From Owenia fusiformis (Eukaryota > Annelida > Polychaeta > Sabellida > Oweniidae), in NCBI GenBank assembly GCA_903813345.2, contig CAIIXF020000003.1, positions 12,908,931-12,972,930 of the forward strand: a stretch of DNA of 64,000 nucleotides, written 5' to 3'. Below are positions 22,665 to 34,865 of this stretch, one piece after another. Numbering within the stretch: position 1 is the first letter of the stretch; each line of letters begins with the position of its first letter. Both the position numbers and the translations under genes were made by a program. The notes beneath the pieces are model-generated. The model was not told the origin of the DNA. It saw only the letters and a program-made list of their open reading frames with translations, and did not search any database.

Positions 22665-25600
22665 ATGGACATGAAGGTCGTTGCTATTTTTGTGTGTTTG
22701 GTCCAATGTTTGCTTGGCCAGAGGCTTGGTAAGACTTAAATAATACTTAAATATATTTATTAGTCTAAAAAATAACAATTACCTGCTGCAATATGGTCTT
22801 CATTGCACAAACAATGTTCTCAATCCCAAAATGACGAAAACATGAGTAAGAACTGAAGCAATGACTAAAGCGAATGTTTGTTTCATTATTTTGCTGTTTA
22901 TCCACTTTATCCACACCTTGATTTAGCATTTGTGTATCAGGTGAATATAATGTTGATTCAAATGCCATTTCCGTGTCTGGAATTTCTGCGGGGGGTGCTA
23001 TGGCTCAACAGATGCACGTGGCATTCTCCTCGAGTATCATGGGAATGGCCTCCTTCGCTGGAAGTAAGTGTTTACGGAACGTATTTTTCTCAAAAAATCG
23101 TGTTCCGGAATATAATTTAAATTACTCGTTCATCTGCACTTGGTTTATTTTAGACATGTATTATTGATATCTGAATGGCATATTGTGTCATTTGAAAACT
23201 ATCATATCATATACATCTATCTGACTATATTCACTCTTGTTTTTCAAGTACCATATTTTTGTGCGGAAGGGCAAATTATGAACACCTTACTGTGTATGAA
23301 TACACCGGAGTACATCAAAGTTGCCGACCTTATCTCAGAGACAAAAAGAGCCGAGGGTGCTGGGCAGATAAACCAGGTTTCAAACATGAAGAATGACCGG
23401 GTTTTCCTGTTTCATGGATCTAAAGATGGAACTGTCGCCCCTGGTACGTGGCGATGTTAACATTCATTAAGTCAGTCAAATCCATAAGTAATATTAGTAA
23501 TCAAACAACTTTTTTGCTCATTCAGTGAGTCTTTGGTCATAACTGAAGAAAAATCAAACGCGAAGGAGATGCCCTATGGTAACTACTATACTGTTAAGGG
23601 AATTACCATCATCGATTAGACCAGTTCTATATAACCATTTTGTGAATATTTGAAATAAAAGTTTGTATGGGTGTAGCCAGAGAGCGGAGTGCGATCGAAC
23701 TCCCACCCCACAAAAAAATTTTAAAAATCACTTTTTGTAAAACTTGTTAAAAAAACATTTAAACAAATGATCATGTGGAATGCTAAGAATGCACCATATA
23801 TAATGTAAAACAAAAAAAATGGGGCCCATGGATTGGGGCTCGCTTCGGCGGTCGCAGTGATGCAAACCAAAAAATCGCTGCTTTTATAACCATATGTTTC
23901 ACTTCAAAGTAGATATAATATTAATCAATCATTCTAGCTGCTTCTAAAAAGTCCAAGGAATACTACACTAAGTATGGCGCTAACATCCTTACAGAATTCA
24001 CACTCCCAGCAGGCCACGGCATGGTAATTTAAACATTTATAATTACAACATATTTCTACTTGTCAAAATTCATGATTGTTTAAATCAATAAATACAAATT
24101 AAGATATTATATTTTCGTGGCCCAGATAAATACACGGGGTTAAAGATATATGTTGAATTTGATTTATGATTAAAGGGTAATTATACCATCTACAATTATA
24201 TGCCATGTCACACAGAGATCATCCAAAGTTACATTGATCTGCCAAGTATCACGGTTCAACTCACAAATGGGGAAAAAATTACAGGCATTTCAAATTTTAG
24301 TGTTGTAATCCTCATAAATCCTTTTTAAGGCAATCTAGAAGAGTTTCTTTGGAGTATCTACCCTCAACTTCCTCTTTTTAGAACTCAATATCCATCCTTT
24401 TGTCGACAATAGCACCCATATTTTCGACTAAGACTGCAAAGTGTCGACAAAATATATGAAACTCGGGTAGAGTTATGGTTGCTATAGTAACATGACACTG
24501 CAATACCCGGGGCAACATTCCACGCAAAAAGTTACAGAGACATTAAGCATTTTGTACATGCCATATCACAGTTAAAATGCAACAACTGGTGGGAATTACA
24601 TTTGTTTTACATCATTTGATATTCCTATGTATCCTCTACTTTGAAAAATAGCGGTCCTCTTTGGTCAGTACAAGAGTAGTACTCTGTATCCGTGACTCAA
24701 ACACATGAGTGAACCCATTTGATGACATGTCACGCAGGGTCGATTGGACAATTTGGAGAAGGTCATTCTCATCTCTAAGGTCTTACAGCACTGATTAGCA
24801 TTCCATTCTCAATATAAGTAAAATTAGATATTGCATGATCAGAAGAGAATGGTGCATGGTTTTAGACCTCAAGACCTAGCTCCTCTTTAGCTGCATGGTC
24901 TTTAATGGTGACCTGCGGGCAGGCGCGCTATCAAGGTGGATGACTGGCTTCAAAATGGGTCTTTTAAAAAACTCAACCGTGAATTGTTCAGACTGTTAAA
25001 CATAGTGATATTCCAGGAAATTGAATAAATGTTATTATCATTATGAAATTATACTAGAATCTGAGTTGTATGGCAACATCTTTACAACAAAGCAACTAAT
25101 AAAAGAAGAAATGTTGTATTATAATAGGTGAATTAGATACTTTCTTCAGTAATACAGAAATGTTAGATATCACATTTTAAGGAAAAAAGTTGCCCCGGGT
25201 ATTGGAATGTCATGTTACTATAGTAACCATAACTCTAACCGCATTTCATCATTTTTTCCGAAACTTTACAATTTTAGTTGCAATACTTCAAAGTACAATT
25301 TGTGAACATTTGAAGAGACTCACTGCAAAATTGACAAAATGCCAGCACCAGTCCTGTTACTTTTGGAACACCCTGTATTTTTGGCCAAACACTAAGTTTT
25401 GAAATGCCTGTAACTTTTTACCATTTGTGAGTTGAACCATGATACTTGGCAAATCAATGTAAGTTTTGATTTTAAAATGATATATGACACATACTATGGA
25501 GACATTGGTTTATGTCCGTCTAGGGGGGCCCCATACTTTGGGACAACCGTTATATCTGTAATGTAGTTTAGTATTTTAGCCAACTTCAAACTATGGGATC

Positions 25601-28600
25601 CCTTGTGGTGATTCTGGTGACGCCTATATCAACAATTGTAAATATGATGGGGCCGGTGTGGCACTCCAACACATCTATGGCAACTTGAATCCAAAGGGAA
25701 ATGGAGCATCTGGGACGGTATGTTTCTACCATGCATTAGTTTTTATCTCTGGATATAATATGAAATGTGTAGCCTGCATTCAGCGATTTCATGTGCCAGT
25801 AGGTTGCGTTAGAATCTGTCAAGTTGTCAGTCTGTCAAGAATGGCACTGCTGGGCACAATCACAACGTACATGTGGTTAATTTATACTTTCACAAACGTA
25901 TAAAGGGAAGAAAAGCTACGAAAACTTTATATATCCGATTTACCCAGAATAAAAACTTTTCCCAATCGTGCAGTCAAATTCAAATGGAAATGCAGGAGTT
26001 TCACGCAAAGGAATATAGCCAAAGTCATTTTAAGAGTTTAGAATCAAAAACATTCTTACGTTGTTGATACTATATGACGGCTAAAACATCATCAAACACT
26101 ACTGGAATGATAATCTGTTCTTGTTTTTAGTTTCAAGAGTTTGACCAGGGAGAATTTGTTAATAGTGTTGGCAGAAGTTTTGCAAAGCGAGGATTTATGT
26201 ATGTACCTTCTTCATGTGCCTCAAAAGTGACTCGTAAGTAACTAACCATTCATGAAGGACTCGTGTATTACCTCTCAAAAATATGACATTAAATCGCACA
26301 ACTCACGAAGGGTGTGTCAACTATCAATTAGTGTGTTGTTCCAACGCCATGACCTGTTGTTGATGGATGACATAAATTCATCGAGTTGGACTGATGTTCC
26401 ATTTTCTTGACCTACCACTGTATTTTGAACATTTTTAGTATTTTCCCTTTGACACGTGTGTGATGCATTTTCAGCGTGTAGACTACATTTTGCGTTTCAC
26501 GGGTGTCTCCAAAGTAGGTGAGAAAGATCTTGTTGTACCAAGCTTCTGAAGCAAAGAATAAATGAAAATTGAATTCAAACTTTAAACCAAATGATGGGAT
26601 TTGGAATGGCCAGAAAATGCAACCTTTTCATTAAAAACAATAATATCTTAACAGGTTTATGAACGATATCATCACACCTAAGAGGGTTTTAAGGAATCAA
26701 GTCTCTTAGTTTCAGAAAAATAACCTTTAAATGTTCATTCAAACATGATTCTTTGTTGGGGTATTGGTCAATCTGAAATGAGTACAATTTCGCAATTCAT
26801 TTTTGGCATAATATCGAAATGGTCTTTTGTTTCTAGATCAGACGTGCAGGCTAGATACGCCCGTAATGCTGGCTACAATGAATGGGCGGAGACCAACAAC
26901 ATAATAGTTGTTTACCCCCAGGCTCAGCCAAATATGCTGGTAGGGAATCCTAACGGATGCTGGGATTGGTGGGGCTATGATGATCCCAGCGTATTCGACC
27001 CATCAGTATATCGTAAGATAATTTCAACATCATCTTGTTTCATATTCTCTCATATCAGTTCTTGTTGAATGCACAGATATTGGTTTGGCGTAGGGAAAAT
27101 GTTTAAAACCGTTTTTGATCATCATTCTCAGGAGTTTGAATTTGACCCTTTGTTTCAGATTTGACCTCTTGTTGACCTTAAATGACCTTGTGACTTTATA
27201 GTGTTATGAAAAAAGGTTGCAGGCATTAGAGTTAATATCATTTCTATATTCTAGATCTTACCAGTGGTCCTCAGATGGTTGCTGTCAAGGCGATGATTGA
27301 TAGGATTGCTAGTGGTATGTAATCAATGTTGATTTCGATATTTTGTTTTGTTTTTCGATCGAATTAAACCACTTTATTGTTGACGTTCTGTTTTGATGTT
27401 CGAACTATATCAGGCTTATATGACATGGAAACTCTAGAGTATGATCATTTGTTCATATACCATGCGTAGGCACCACAGTTCAACGATATCTCCCACCGCT
27501 AAAGGGAAGGTAACTTGGATTTTGGTTTTATAGATGATGAAATAACTGATATGCGGTGATGCGGTAACGTTATGAGAGTTCATGATGGAAAGCTAATTGA
27601 TGTCCAGTTTCCGCGTATTGAAAACTAACACAACCGTTACGACATCATACATTACCAGTTACCTTCTCTTAAGCAGTGGAAGATATTGTTGAAACTGTGG
27701 CGTCCACGTACGATATATGAACTAATCCTCATACTCCAAAGTTCCCATGTCATACAAGGCGCTAGTGAGCCTTGTATAAGCCTGATTTGGTTCAAATATC
27801 AAAGCATAACGTCAACTATAAAGTAGTTTATTTCAATGAACACTAAAATACCGAAATCGACAATAACCGCCGGCCATCATAGATGCGAAGGTTACGGCCG
27901 CTACCTTCCCTTGGTATTGACCAGTGTGTACGTGCTCATTTGGAAACCACTTTGTAGGTTTTATGCAATAAAAAGAGCAATAATTTATATGCTTATATTA
28001 TCTTCTAGGATTCTAAAATATCTAAATTCTATTATTGTATGCTAGCTTTAAACCTCAATCATTCTTACGCCATCGTTTGTAAACAACAATTATGAATCAC
28101 GTCCAATTGATCACGAATAACTTATTCAGCAAATGCTATATTCCATGGCTACTGTACCTGCGTGTATTTTAGGCTCTTCAGGTCTGACCACAATGCCAGG
28201 ACAAACTCTACCACCAACAAAGCCCCCTATAGTTACTTCAAAAAGGTATTAATACCTCGTTCCGATGATTCGCGCGCATACATATAATGATGAAAAAGTC
28301 ATCGACAGTCAATAACATTACATTTATCATTCGCATTCAATTAAAAGTAACCTTAATCTCATAATAATGTTTTAAAACCATTTATTCATTTTATGCGTCT
28401 ATTATTTATCATATTATAGAAAAAATCTAAATAAAATCGGAAAAGTGTAAATTAGCCACATACTTTGTACATCTGTTTTATGTGTTATGGAAAGTATTAT
28501 ACAGTCCAATTTTAGCCTTTGTATATCTTACAACAGGTGTAAATGCACATTCCATATGGAGCCCCGTACAAACAGCAGTGACAGTTTGGAACATCTCTAC

Positions 28601-28969
28601 ACATTTCCGGATATTCTCTACAACAACACAGTTGGAGGATGCGACCAATGTACTGAAGTACTTCGCGAGTGCCCTCATGATTGCCTTAGTAACGCCAGGG
28701 AATTCTGGGGCAATGAGGGGCTAAGGCGGGTTATAGTGATCGATGGCAACAGGCGTGTTGCACTTGGGCAGGTTATATGTCAGTCATTGTTCAGATTGAT
28801 CGGTCCCCCTGGTAGGACCATAGGGGTGCATTTTAACCCAAATGAGTGTGGAAGGCTGACACCTGTAACCGTGTTCGTGGACCAGAAACTGTGTTGCGAC
28901 TTACTTAGTGACCCAATCATCGGGGAAATTGCAGTTTGGAATCCTGATTGTTCCGATGAATCTAAATGA
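22665..28969 (+). CDS. Secreted type-2 PHB depolymerase, copy A (11 exons, 497 aa)
   Basis: Likely extracellular serine hydrolase of poly(3-hydroxybutyrate)-type polyesters. Exons: 22665-22728, 22941-23063, 23249-23443, 23938-24023, 25580-25717, 26131-26233, 26475-26517, 26837-27012, 27255-27314, 28173-28245, 28537-28969; all phases agree. Signal peptide ~1-18 (KVVAIFVCLVQCLLG). Lipase box SGISAGGAM with Ser37, Asp122 (FLFHGSKDGTV), His154 (LPAGHGM); the oxyanion segment FAFHGCLQ (Cys247) follows the triad, and GNPNGCWDWWGYDDP lies at 287-301. This order (Ser near the N terminus, HGC late) is the circularly permuted type-2 layout known from the Penicillium funiculosum enzyme, whose triad numbering I recall as almost the same. 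A Pro/Thr linker (~331-352) leads to a Cys-rich C-terminal domain I do not recognise. An alternative Met lies at residue 3. Copy B is the minus-strand paralogue. Confidence 0.88.
24215..25480. mobile_element. Foldback element in copy A intron 4, ~1.27 kb
   Basis: Inverted segments pair at both ends (TTACATTGATCTGCCAAGTA / TACTTGGCAAATCAATGTAA; GTTCAACTCACAAATGG / CCATTTGTGAGTTGAAC) and further in (TTGCTATAGTAACATGACA / TGTCATGTTACTATAGTAA; ATACCCGGGGCAA / TTGCCCCGGGTAT). No coding frame was found. It is absent from the same intron of copy B, so it inserted after the duplication. Confidence 0.75.
27326..27864. mobile_element. Foldback element in copy A intron 9, ~540 bp
   Basis: Arms of about 190 bp: TTATTGTTGACGTTCTG / CATAACGTCAACTATAA, TATATCAGGCTTATATGACA / TGTCATACAAGG...AAGCCTGAT, and CACCACAGTTCAACGATATC / GATATTGTTGAAACTGTGG. 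It begins about 12 bp after the exon-9 donor. Confidence 0.7.
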
Positions 28970-29218
28970 ATGCACATTTTTCAGAAATAGATTACTGTTA
29001 GTGAATGTTTAACGTGTTGTTCTTTATTTAATATTGAGAATTAATCTTATTCAAAGATGCCTATAAGTACATACATGAACGGGTAAAGGAAGTGCAATTT
29101 GTAAAATGAATATACAATTATCGTGAACGATTCAAACTTTCTGTTACACAAATCCGAATATATATTTCTGTACAATTTTGGTGGGGCAGTTGCTTCTTCT
29201 GCCTAATTGAGAAAGAGT

Positions 29219-32200
29219 CGAAGGCAAATATACAAAGCCGGCTTTCAAAGCCGGCTTTTAAAGCCGGCTTCTACAGTACATCAGAAGCCGGCTTCTGGCG
29301 TCACCAAGAAGCCGGCTTTTAAAAACCGGCTTCGAATGACTTACAGAAGCCGGCTTCTGCAGTTACCAAGAAGCCAGTTTTAAAAGCCAGATTCTCTCTC
29401 TCAATCATTTTGTTGTGCATTATGCATCTTATTCTCGTATAATTAGCATGGAAATGAGAAAAAAATGAAAATAAGTAAAATTGTAACATATTGCAAGATT
29501 TTTTGCAAAAAGTAATTTCAAACCAAAACTATGGGGGAAATTCAATTCTAAGTAAAACTATCGATGAATTAAATCATGTTCGTTAAATAAGAGTAGATTA
29601 TGCATTGCATTTCTGTTTGATAAAAACGCATCGCTCATTTTACAAAACTGGCTCCAACTTGGAGCCAGTTTGCAAATCAGCTCGCTCCATCTTACACAAG
29701 CTATGTTGGGGCAATCTAGCTACTGGGAATCACGGGATACTGTTTCATGATAATTGTTATGTGCATTATGCATCTTATTCTCGTATAATTTGCATGAAAA
29801 TGAGAAAAAACTGAAAAATACGCATATTTCAAGATTTTTTGGAAAAAGTCATTTCAAGCCAAAACTATGACAGTAAATTGAAATCTAAGCACAGATATCG
29901 ATGAATAAGATCACATTCATTAAATCAGAATAGATTATGCATTGCATTTCCGTTTAATAAAAACGCACCGCTCACTTTTCAAAACTGGCTCCAACTTGGA
30001 GCCAGTTTGCAAATCAGCTCGCCCCATATGACAAATGCTATATAGGTACAATCTGGTAACTGGGAATCACGAAATACTATCTCACGATTATTTTTATGTG
30101 CATTATGCATGTTATTCTCGTATAATTTGCATCAAAATGAGAAAAAACTGAAAAATACGTAAAATTGTAATATATTTAAAGATTTTTTGCAAAAAGTCAT
30201 TTCAAGCCAAAACTATGAGAGAAAAATCAATTCAATGTAAAAATATCGATGAATTAGACCATGTTCACCAAATCAGAACAGATTATGCATTGCATTTCCG
30301 TTTAATAAAAAACGCACCGCTCATTTTTCAAAACTGGCTCCCACTTGGAGCCAGTTTACAAATCAGCTCGCTCCATCTTACACAAGCTATGTAGGAATAA
30401 TCTAGCAACTGGGAATCACGGGATACTGTCTCACAATCATTTCTATGTGCATTATGCATCTTATTCTCGTATAATTTGTATGAAAATGAGAAAAAACTGA
30501 AAAATACGGAAATTTGTAACTTATTTCAAGATTTTTTGGAAAAAGTCATTTCAAGCCAAAACTATGAGAGAAAATTCATTTCTAAGTAAAAATATCGATG
30601 AATTAGATCACGTTCACTAAATCAAAACAGATTATGCATTGCATTTCCGTTTAATAAAAACGCACCGCTCATTTTTCAAAACTGGCTCCAACTTGGAGCC
30701 AGTTTACAAATCAGCTCGCTCCATCTTACTCAAGCTATGAAGGGACAATCTAGCAACTGGGAATCACGGGATACTGTCTCACGATCATTTCTATGTGCAT
30801 TATGCATCTTATTCTCGTATAATTTGCATGAAAATGAGAAAAAACTGAAAAATACGTAAAATTGTAACTATTTTCAAGATTTTTTGCAAAAAGTCATTTC
30901 AAGCCAAAAGTATGAGAGAAAATTTATTTCTAAGTAAAAATATCGATGAATTAGATCACGTTCACTAAATCAGAACAGATTATGCATTGCATTTCCGTTT
31001 AATAAAAACGCACCGCTCATTTTTCAAAACTGGCTCTAACTTGGAGCCAGTTTACAAATCAGCTCGCTCCATCTTACACAAGCTATGTAGGGGCAATCTA
31101 GCAACTGGAAATCACGGGATACTGTCTCACGATTATTTTTATGTGAATTATGCATCTTATTCTCGTATAATTGGCCTGAAAATGAGAAAAAACTGAAAAA
31201 TACGTTAAATTGTAATTGTAACTCACGTTCACTAAATCAGAACAGATTATGCATTGCATTTCCGTTTAATGAAAACGCACCGCTCATTTTTCAAAACTGG
31301 CTCCAACTTGTATGTAACATGTACGTTTTACTTTTTCTTTAACGATAGTTAAGAATAAAATGTAAAACACGATACGAATGCTCAAAAAATGTGTGAAGTT
31401 TTGACGGGAAATTAAACATAAAGGTGATACTATTCAGACACAAATACAAAACGTATTGTTTTTCAACTCATCTAGTCAACAAAAATGTCCATTCGTGAAT
31501 AAAGAGTCTTGAGAAAATCTTGAAATAAGTTACAATTTTGCGTATTTTTCAGGTTTTTCTCATTTTTAGGTCAATTATACGAGAATAAGATGCATAATGC
31601 ACATAGAAATGATCGTGAGACAGTATCCCGTGATTCCCAGTTGCTAGATCGTCCCTACATAGCTTGTGTAAGATGGAGCGAGCTGATTTGTAAACTGGCT
31701 CCAAGTTGGAGCCAGTTTTGAAAAATGAGCGGTGCGTTTTTATTAAACGGAAATGCAATGCATAATCTGTTCTGATTTAGTGAACGTGATCTAATTCATC
31801 GATATTTTTACTTAGAAATGAATTTTCTCTCATAGTTTTGGCTTGAAATGACTTTAAAACTTGAAATAAGTTACAATTTTCCGTATTTTTCAGTTTTTTC
31901 TCATTTTCCTTCAAAGTATACGAGAATAAGATGCATAATGCACATAGAAATGATCGTGAGACAGTATCCCGTGATTCCCAGTTGCTAGATTGTCCCTACA
32001 TAGCTTGTGTAAGATGGAGCGAGCTGATTTGTAAACTGGCTCCAAGTTTGAGCCACTTTTGAAAAATGAGCAGTGCGTTTTTATTAAACGGAAATGCAAT
32101 GCATAATCTATTCTGATTTAGTGAACGTGATCTAATTCATCGATATTTTTACTTAGAAATGAATTTTCTCTCATAGTTTTGGCTTGAAATGACTTTTTGC

Positions 32201-33570
32201 AAAAAATCTTGAAATAAGTTACAATTTAACGTATTTTTCAGTTTTTTCTCATTTTCAGGCCAATTATACGAGAATAAGATGCATAATTCACATAAAAATA
32301 ATCGTGACACAGTATCCCGTGATTCCCAGTTGCTAGATTACCCCTACATAGCTTGTGTAAGATGGAGCGAGCTGATTTGTAAACTGGCTCCAAGTTGGAG
32401 CCAGTTTTGAAAAATGAGCGGTGCGTTTTTATTTAACGGAAATGCAATGCATAATCTGTTCTGATTTAGTGAACGTGATCTAATTCATCGATATTTTTAC
32501 TTAGAAATAAATTTTCTCTCATAGCTTTGGCTTGAAATGACTTTTTGCAAAAAATCTTGAAATAAGTTACAATTTTACGTATTTTTCAGTTTTTTTCTCA
32601 TTTTTATGCAAATTATACGAGAATCAGATGCATAATGCACATAGAAATGATCGTGAGACAGTATCCCGTGATTCCCAGTTGGTAGATTGTTCCTACATAG
32701 CTTGTGTAAGATGGAGCGAGCTAATTTGTAAACTGGCTCCAAGTTGGAGCCAGTTTTGAAAAATGAGCGGTGCGTTTTTATTAAACGGAAATGCAATGCA
32801 TAATCAGTTCTGATTTAGTCAACATGATCTAATTCATCGATATTTTTACTTAGACTTCAATTTTCTCTTATAGTTTTGACTTGAAATGACTTTTTGCAAA
32901 AAATCTTGAATTATGTTATAATTTAACATATTTTTCAGTTTTTCCTTATTTTCATGCAGATTATACGAGAATAAGATACATAATCCACATCAAAATGATC
33001 GGGAGACAGTATCTCGTGATTCCCAGTGGCTAGATTGTCCGTTATTAGCAATTGTGTTTAATGGTGCGAGCTGATTTGAAAACTGGCTCCAAATTGGAGC
33101 CAGTTTTGAAAAATGAGCGGTGCGTTTTTATTAAACAGTAATACAATGCATAATATTTTGGGAATTGATTAACGTGATCAAATTCATCGATATCCATGCT
33201 TAGAATTCAATTTACCCGTATAGTTTTGCAAAAATATGACAATATAAACTATATTCAAAAGCCATCTTCTGCAGTACGTCAGTAAGTAAGAAGCCAGTTT
33301 TAAAAGCCGGCTTCTTGGTGACTCCAGAAGCCGGCTTCTGTTGTCCTTCAGAAGCCTGTTTTTAAAAGCCGGCTTCTTGTTGACTGTAGAAGCCGGCTTC
33401 TGTAGTACGTAAGAAGCCAGTTTGTAAAAGCCGGCTTCTTGGTGATTCCAGAAGCCGGCTTCTGTTGTCCTTCAGAAGCCGGCTTTTAAAAGCCGGCTTC
33501 TTGGTGACTCCAGAAACCGGCTTCTGTAGTACGTAAGAAGCCAGTTTGTAAAAGCGGTTTTTGCCTTCGA
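29219..33570. mobile_element. 4.35-kb palindromic foldback array
   Basis: Symmetric order: TCGAAGGCAAA end, AAGCCGGCTT subrepeats (29237-29395), about 5.5 direct ~345-bp units (29410-31318), a ~185-bp unique centre (31318-31500), about 5 units inverted (31500-33250), AAGCCGGCTT subrepeats again (33254-33552), TTTGCCTTCGA end. Each unit contains the palindrome ACTGGCTCCAACTTGGAGCC followed by AGT, at 29647, 29985, ~30330, 30680, 31027 and inverted near 31694, 32036, 32384, 32737, 33083. Internally repetitive long inverted repeats resemble Foldback/Galileo-type elements. A ~69-codon open frame recurs in most units (MHFRLIKTHRSFFKTGSN) but has no known relatives. No transposase was seen. Exact ends are uncertain. 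Confidence 0.85.
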
Positions 33571-33904
33571 GTACTTCTGGCCTAATTAGCCGCATCACGT
33601 CACATGAGGAGCAAACACGAGGTGGGTAGACATGAAGAAGCATTTTTAATCGCACTTTTCAAACTGCATATTCAGTGTTCCCTACCTAGTTTACGTTACT
33701 TTGCCAGGATGTTGAATCTGAAATCTAAATTTAAATCTGATTACAGGTTAATAACTATTTTGAAATTATTATGGTGATATCTAGAATTCACGTTAACTGA
33801 AGAAAATGATACTAATATATTGTAGTAGAATCTCCGAGTCAGTAACTAGAGGTTTTTTGATAGATCTGTTTATGTCAGTAAGGGTATGTATCAAGGATCT
33901 TGGG

Positions 33905-34865
33905 ATATCGTAGTATCCCGGACAGAATTGTTCAATGGTCACTTTTTCTCTAATAACTTTTTTAATTTTCAGTATTATCAAAATCTGATTACATATTTGA
34001 AAACAAGAGTAAAATTCGGATATATTTAAGGAACATCTCTTAATTCATTAATATTATAGACGTTCATAGTATGAGTGACGCAAATACATAATTCATCATT
34101 TTGTCTCATATTTGTTCAAAAATGGCGTCATGTTTTGTGGTTTGAATGTTCTGTTGAAAGTTAATATTTAAGAAATGTCATAGACCTACGAAATCATGTA
34201 GGCTGCTGCCTTGGTATGAGGTAATGACTGCATTTATAACCTTTTGTTTTAAATTGACTTGTATGAATACCGATACTTAAAACGGTTTGTACATTGTATG
34301 TACAGTATATTGGTAAGGTCCATTGTTACTCGTAGTGGATTAGTAACCCTAGTTTGTTAACCTGTGCAACTACAAGGCCATACTGCCACAGTTTGTAATA
34401 TCTTTCCCAGTCACACGCCCTTCAACCCATCCAGCATGCATGTGAATTGTTCTTAGCTTTTCAATGGCCTCTGAGATGGCTGTTTGGAGCTCTTGAAAAG
34501 ATTGAGGACCTACTCTCATCACAACCCGCACATTGGGGCGCCACCTTTTTACATCCTCTTGAACACAACCCCGAACATTTCAATAGAGTTGAGCTCATAT
34601 ACCCTTGGAGGGAGTTCACTTCTTGTTTTTGATGAATAGTCAGTTGCTGCATTACATCAGGATTGTAACGGTGGCAGCATGGCCCTATAGTCCTATGACA
34701 ATCTTTAAATATCAACTTTCAACTGAACATTTAAATTCCCAAAATATGCCGCCATTTTGAATTTTACTCTAGTTTTCAAATATGTGATCAGACTATGATA
34801 ATACTGAAAATTAAAAGAGTTATTAAAGAAAAAGTGACCATTGAACAATTCTGTCCGGGCTACTA
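33905..34865. mobile_element. Foldback element with ~105-bp arms
   Basis: CCGGACAGAATTGTTCAATG at 33917 pairs with CATTGAACAATTCTGTCCGG at 34840, and the pairing continues inward through GTCACTTTTTCTCTAATAAC and AAAATCTGATTACATATTTG to about 34020 and 34755. The interior holds a possible decayed coding segment (34370-34700, minus). Confidence 0.7.
34370..34700 (-). pseudogene. Possible decayed coding segment inside the foldback element
   Basis: Two minus-strand frames join across one probable frameshift: one gives ELPPRVYELNSIEMFGVVFK, the next gives VKRWRPNVRVVMRVGPQSF, then IEKLRTIHMHAGWVEGRV, ending in a stop near 34378. Codon-like composition and the join suggest a relic of a transposon protein, but I recognise no family. 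Confidence 0.35.

Noticed and set aside
23675-23865. Possible further CAGG-type element around GGTGTAGCCAGAGAGCGG
   Set aside because: There are no paired ends; the resemblance is limited to a few words.
29605-32796. Recurring ~69-codon frames (MHFRLIKTHRS...) as a small gene family
   Set aside because: They follow the 345-bp repeat exactly and occur on both arms of a palindrome; there are no promoters or known relatives. Kept only as a point for testing.
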